Below the pieces are notes generated by a model. The model made no database searches. It was not told the origin of the DNA and saw only the letters and a list, made by a program, of their open reading frames with translations. 17,152 nucleotides of DNA from Solobacterium sp. (lineage in GTDB: Bacteria > Bacillota_I > Bacilli_A > Erysipelotrichales > Erysipelotrichaceae), in assembly GCA_015256455.1 (NCBI GenBank), contig JABZMB010000032.1, forward strand, positions 1-17,152. Direction: 5' to 3'. Below are positions 14,400-17,152 of the stretch, one piece after another; within the stretch, counting starts at the first letter, position 1, and each line of letters opens with the position of its first letter. A program made the translations under genes and the position numbers.

Positions 14400-14405
14400 T
14401 ATAAT
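14400..14405 (+). promoter_or_regulatory. candidate -10 element of pyrR
   Basis: A perfect TATAAT at 14400-14405 implies a transcription start near 14412, which leaves about 12 nt of leader, just covering the GAGG at 14414-14417. No good -35 is seen. There is no room for a PyrR-type attenuator. Confidence 0.45.
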
Positions 14406-14423
14406 GAGGTTGCGAGGTATGAT

Positions 14424-14957
14424 ATGGAACTGATTACAGAACTCATGGATCAAGCACAAATTGAGCGCTCATTAACACGTATCGCTCATGAGATTATCGA
14501 ACGAGATTGTTCATCTTTAAATGTATGTTTGGTAGGCATCAAACGCCGTGGCATTCCACTAGCGAAGAAACTAGCTGAAAACATCAAGAAGTACACAAAT
14601 GTTGAACTTCCTGTCGGAGAGGTAGATATCTCTTTATATCGAGATGACCTTACAGAACTTAGTGAAACTCCAACGACAACAGATATCAGTTTGCCAGAAA
14701 ACATTCAAGATTATGTAGTAATACTCGTTGATGATGTTATCTATACTGGCAGAACCATACGAGCTGCGATTGATGCAGTATTCTCGCATGGTCGTCCAAA
14801 GGCTATACAGCTTGCAGTACTGATTGATCGTGGTCATCGTGAATTACCAATACGACCAGACTTCGTTGGTAAGAATGTACCAACCTCTCGTGATGAACTC
14901 ATTGATGTTTCCATCGAAGGTATCGATGATGAAACTGTCGTAAGACTCTATAAACTA
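14424..14957 (+). CDS. pyrR: PyrR, pyrimidine operon regulator / uracil phosphoribosyltransferase
   Basis: This 178-residue phosphoribosyltransferase-fold protein in Gram-positives binds pyrimidine operon leader RNA and also makes UMP from uracil and PRPP. Visible features are GIKRRGIPLAKKL (38-50), EVDISLYRDDL (66-76), the PRPP loop VILVDDVIYTGRT (99-111) and VLIDRGHRELPIRPDFVGKN (132-151), all typical of PyrR. Its length matches the family. A TTG at 14397 would add nine codons but overlaps the candidate -10 box; the ATG at 14424 is 6 nt after GAGG and is chosen. The stop is TAA at 14958-14960. Unusually for pyrR, no pyr gene follows: a terminator closes the unit immediately. It therefore probably regulates leaders elsewhere, or acts mainly as an enzyme. 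Confidence 0.92.
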
Positions 14958-14958
14958 T

Positions 14959-14982
14959 AAAACATCGGCGTACCGATGTTTT
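14959..14982. terminator. terminator between pyrR and the nrdI-like gene
   Basis: A perfect 10-bp stem, AAAACATCGG (14959-14968) with CCGATGTTTT (14973-14982), has a CGTA loop and T-rich continuation on the plus strand. The A-rich arm gives a T tract on the other strand, so it can serve both converging genes. Confidence 0.88.
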
Positions 14983-14989
14983 CTTTTCG

Positions 14990-15352
14990 TTATAAAGCCG
15001 CAATTGCAGACTTAATCTTAGCGTGGTCTTCTTCAGTTCCCTGAACGTCAACCTTAGCGATTAATACACCACCAAAGTCCTTAACAATCTTATCACCAGC
15101 CAATGCGAATGTATCCGCATGACGAGCCATAGAACCAGTCGCAACAACACCCTTTAAACCAGCCTTATTGTTGTCTAAGAAGCTTTCAACTACACCTGGA
15201 ACTTCACCATATCCGTCTGTATATGTGAAGAGTACGTAGTCTCCATCAACCTTTTCACTACCATCAACGATTTGAATCGCATCTGTATAGCCTAGCTTCT
15301 GTCTTACTAATTCATCTGTATTTCCCATTCTTGTCGCAAAAACGATTTTCAT
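14990..15352 (-). CDS. nrdI: NrdI-like flavodoxin
   Basis: This 120-residue single-domain flavodoxin has the FMN phosphate loop TRMGNTDELV at 7-16. It also has FTYTDGYGEVPGVVESFL and LKGVVATGSMARHADTFALAGDKIV, which follow the NrdI pattern TYGGG.VP..V..FL...L.GVI.SGN.......A.D.I. It ends with the family's G-T-x-E-D. NrdI supplies the oxidant that assembles the manganese-tyrosyl radical of class Ib ribonucleotide reductase. The canonical S-S-x-S-x-N-T loop is altered here (T-R-M-G-N-T), closer to general flavodoxins. AGGAG precedes the ATG by 7 nt. No nrdE, nrdF or nrdH is in the window, so the gene stands alone. A general flavodoxin is the alternative. Confidence 0.72.
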   Translation of the reverse strand: MKIVFATRMGNTDELVRQKLGYTDAIQIVDGSEKVDGDYVLFTYTDGYGEVPGVVESFLDNNKAGLKGVVATGSMARHADTFALAGDKIVKDFGGVLIAKVDVQGTEEDHAKIKSAIAAL

Positions 15353-15499
15353 ATTTATATCTCCTTTTGTTCGTTAATACTAACTTATGTTTATAACGTA
15401 TCATTAGTCGTATTTCTTTGCAAAATATATGCTCATGCAAAAGCAAGTTTCTCTCTTCATAACATTTCTTAATATTTTGTAATTATCAATATTCTATTG

Positions 15500-15527
15500 T
15501 TGCTTTTTTTGGTTTCTTTGGTATTAT
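15500..15527 (+). promoter_or_regulatory. extended -10 promoter of the NlpC/P60 gene
   Basis: TTGCTT (15500-15505), a 16-bp spacer and TG-G-TATTAT (15519-15527) form an extended -10 promoter. The predicted start near 15534 gives a leader of about 40 nt, with AGGGGAGA as ribosome binding site before the ATG at 15573. The rest of the 220-bp intergenic region shows no other clear element. Confidence 0.55.
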
Positions 15528-15572
15528 CTACTAGGAAAATTATAAGATTTTAAAAGCTAAGGGGAGAAATTT

Positions 15573-17102
15573 ATGAAGAGAAAATCAGCTGTCGCAGTTG
15601 CCTGTCTCACTTTCTTTCTGTGTATGACTACAGTCACTCATGCTAAGGAAACAGTTTTAACCACAAGAGTGAATACAGTAGCCAAAACAGGATGGCAATA
15701 TACGAATGATAATTGGTACTACTATGACGCTAACGGAAATATCCAAACAGGTTGGATTTCTTATGGCGGTCACAAATACTACCTACATCCAAACGGTACG
15801 ATGGCAAAAGGTTGGGTATTTACCGATGGACATTATCAATACCTAAATAACTTTGGTATTCAACAATTTGGATGGCAAATGATAAATGGAAATTGGTATC
15901 ACTTCGATGAGAATGGCGATATGGAAACTGGCTGGATTATATACAACAATAGAAATTACTATATGCGTCCATCCGGCGAAATGGCTACTGGCTGGGTATT
16001 CACAAACGGTCATTATCAATATTTAAATACTGTTGGAATCCAACAAACTGGATGGCAAATGATAAATGGTAAATGGTACTTATTAGATACCGACGGAAAC
16101 ATGGAAACTGGTTGGATTCAATATAATGGAAGAAACTACTACATGCGTCCATCTGGTGAGATGGCTACTGGTTGGGTCTATACAAATGATCACTACCAGT
16201 ACCTAGATGCCTTCGGCATTCAAAAGTACGGTTGGCAAAATGTTAATAATACATGGTATTACTTGGGTGATGATGGAAATATGCAGACAGGTTGGTTAAA
16301 CCTCTCACAAAATTATTACTACTGCAATTCATCTGGTGCAATGCTTACGGGCTGGCAGTTTATCAATGGTAATTGGTATTATATGGCTCCTTCTGGAGTC
16401 ATGCTGAGTGGTTGGCAATATATTAATGGCCACTGGTATTACCTAGGTGATAGCAATGATGGTTCCATGAAATCCGGTTGGCAAATCATTCATGGTACTA
16501 CATATTATTTCAAGGCCAATGGTATGATGGCCGAAAATGGCTGGCTACTTGAAAATGGTACTTGGTATCACTTTAGAGCTGGTGGAGCACAAGACTATAC
16601 ACAGACTACCGCACCTACTCTAACATATGATAACGGTTATTATGTTAGTCCAATGAAGACAGGCAATTTCAATACAAGCGCAGAAAGAATTGAAGCGATG
16701 ATTGCACGTGCATATGAATATCTTGGAACACCATATCGTATTTGTACGTCTTCTTACCCTGGTGATGGTGTTGATTGTAGCGGACTTGTCATGCAGGCAT
16801 TATATGCGGCTGGCTTTGATCCATATCCTGCAACACCTTCTCACCATGCAAAACCAGAGAATGAATATGATTCACGTACACTTTGGGCTTATACACCTAT
16901 GGCACACGTTCCAACGTCAGATTTAAGACGTGGTGATCTTGTTTTCTATAGTTCTGGTCCATATGCTCCGATTTATCATGTTGCAATCTACCTAGGAAAC
17001 GGAAAAGTTATTGAGGCTTGGCCACCATATGTAACAGATTACTACGGTGTAACAGACTATCCGCACACAAAAATTCTAGGTGTTGCTAGACCATTTGAAT
17101 AA
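15573..17102 (+). CDS. secreted NlpC/P60 hydrolase with cell-wall-binding repeats
   Basis: This 509-residue protein has a signal peptide (MKRKS, hydrophobic core, cleavage near THAKE). Fifteen tandem GW-containing repeats of about 20 residues follow, from residue 40 to about 340, in the style of choline/glucan-binding repeats (G-W, W/Y-Y-Y, G-x-M-x-T-G-W). After a short linker the C-terminal NlpC/P60 domain spans about 363-509. It has the nucleophile C402 in GVDCSGLV and H469 in YHVAIYLGNG; the position of the usual third catalytic residue, 12 after that histidine, is E481. Such enzymes cut peptidoglycan stem peptides, commonly D-Glu to residue three. The repeats should hold it on the wall, possibly through teichoic acid decorations. 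It forms a single-gene unit with its own promoter and terminator. The target of the repeats is not known. Confidence 0.9.
   Translation: MKRKSAVAVACLTFFLCMTTVTHAKETVLTTRVNTVAKTGWQYTNDNWYYYDANGNIQTGWISYGGHKYYLHPNGTMAKGWVFTDGHYQYLNNFGIQQFGWQMINGNWYHFDENGDMETGWIIYNNRNYYMRPSGEMATGWVFTNGHYQYLNTVGIQQTGWQMINGKWYLLDTDGNMETGWIQYNGRNYYMRPSGEMATGWVYTNDHYQYLDAFGIQKYGWQNVNNTWYYLGDDGNMQTGWLNLSQNYYYCNSSGAMLTGWQFINGNWYYMAPSGVMLSGWQYINGHWYYLGDSNDGSMKSGWQIIHGTTYYFKANGMMAENGWLLENGTWYHFRAGGAQDYTQTTAPTLTYDNGYYVSPMKTGNFNTSAERIEAMIARAYEYLGTPYRICTSSYPGDGVDCSGLVMQALYAAGFDPYPATPSHHAKPENEYDSRTLWAYTPMAHVPTSDLRRGDLVFYSSGPYAPIYHVAIYLGNGKVIEAWPPYVTDYYGVTDYPHTKILGVARPFE
15690..16229 (+). repeat. three tandem 180-bp super-repeats within the NlpC/P60 gene
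   Basis: Three GGATGG units begin at 15690, 15870 and 16050, and the next equivalent GGTTGG at 16230. The period is exactly 180 bp (60 codons), and each unit encodes three different 20-residue repeats in the order GWQ, GWI, GWV. Units two and three are nearly identical (both contain GEMATGWV and MRPSGEM); unit one is more diverged. After 16230 the order breaks down into single 20-residue repeats. Confidence 0.85.
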
Positions 17103-17106
17103 CAAT

Positions 17107-17130
17107 CCGCACGTATAACGTGCGGTTTTT
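17107..17130 (+). terminator. terminator of the NlpC/P60 gene
   Basis: A perfect 8-bp GC-rich stem, CCGCACGT (17107-17114) with ACGTGCGG (17118-17125), has a 3-nt loop and is followed by five T residues. It begins 5 nt after the stop codon. Confidence 0.93.
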
Positions 17131-17152
17131 AGGCTACCCTATAAGGGCCTTT

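Noticed and set aside
15690..16229. Tandem repeat as a CRISPR-like array
   Set aside because: The repeats are coding, in frame and lack unique spacers of constant size.

Overview
The window is 17.15 kb of AT-rich DNA from a low-GC Gram-positive bacterium (Bacillota). The evidence is strong AGGAGG-type ribosome binding sites, sigma-A-like promoters, lipoprotein and Gram-positive surface-protein signals, a Lys-clade MurE, a D-aspartate ligase and a Dlt-like operon. A member of the Erysipelotrichia or a lactobacillus/enterococcus-like lineage would fit, but the sequence alone does not fix the genus. Genes are compactly arranged. Most convergent junctions carry a hairpin usable from both sides. 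No phage, insertion sequence, CRISPR array or resistance cassette is visible.

Layout. 1-1990 (minus): a three-gene operon of a lipoprotein, a GltD-like FAD/NADPH oxidoreductase and a small membrane protein. 2057-2208 (plus): tRNA-Thr(CGT) with its own promoter and a shared terminator. 2212-6276 (minus): a membrane protein, D-aspartate ligase, aspartate racemase and MurE, the last three tightly packed. 6360-7911 (plus): a membrane-anchored L,D-transpeptidase. 7911-10689 (minus): AlgI/DltB-type MBOAT, acyl carrier protein and SGNH protein, a dltBCD-like set without dltA. 10823-11833 (plus): class I fructose-bisphosphate aldolase with a strong promoter and a palindrome in its leader. 11859-13878 (plus): a large surface protein behind a structured leader of about 175 nt. 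13887-14982: divergent msrB (minus) and pyrR (plus). 14990-15352 (minus): NrdI-like flavodoxin. 15500-17130 (plus): a secreted NlpC/P60 hydrolase with 15 cell-wall-binding repeats.

How it works together. Much of the window concerns the cell envelope. The racemase would make D-Asp, the ATP-grasp ligase would attach it to the lysine side chain of the peptidoglycan precursor, and MurE would add that lysine. The divergent L,D-transpeptidase is of the kind that cross-links such stems in Enterococcus faecium. The dltBCD-like operon would esterify a cell-wall polymer with an acyl group carried on the carrier protein, and the NlpC/P60 protein would cut peptidoglycan. The link between these units is inferred from family knowledge and proximity.

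The most unusual points are: a MurE whose third-residue recognition motif matches neither the DAP nor the usual lysine form; the lack of a DltA partner; an exact 180-bp super-repeat in the hydrolase; and structured or palindromic leaders before the surface protein and the aldolase. I see no clearly new multi-gene system; the strongest candidate for follow-up is the envelope cluster at 2212-7874.
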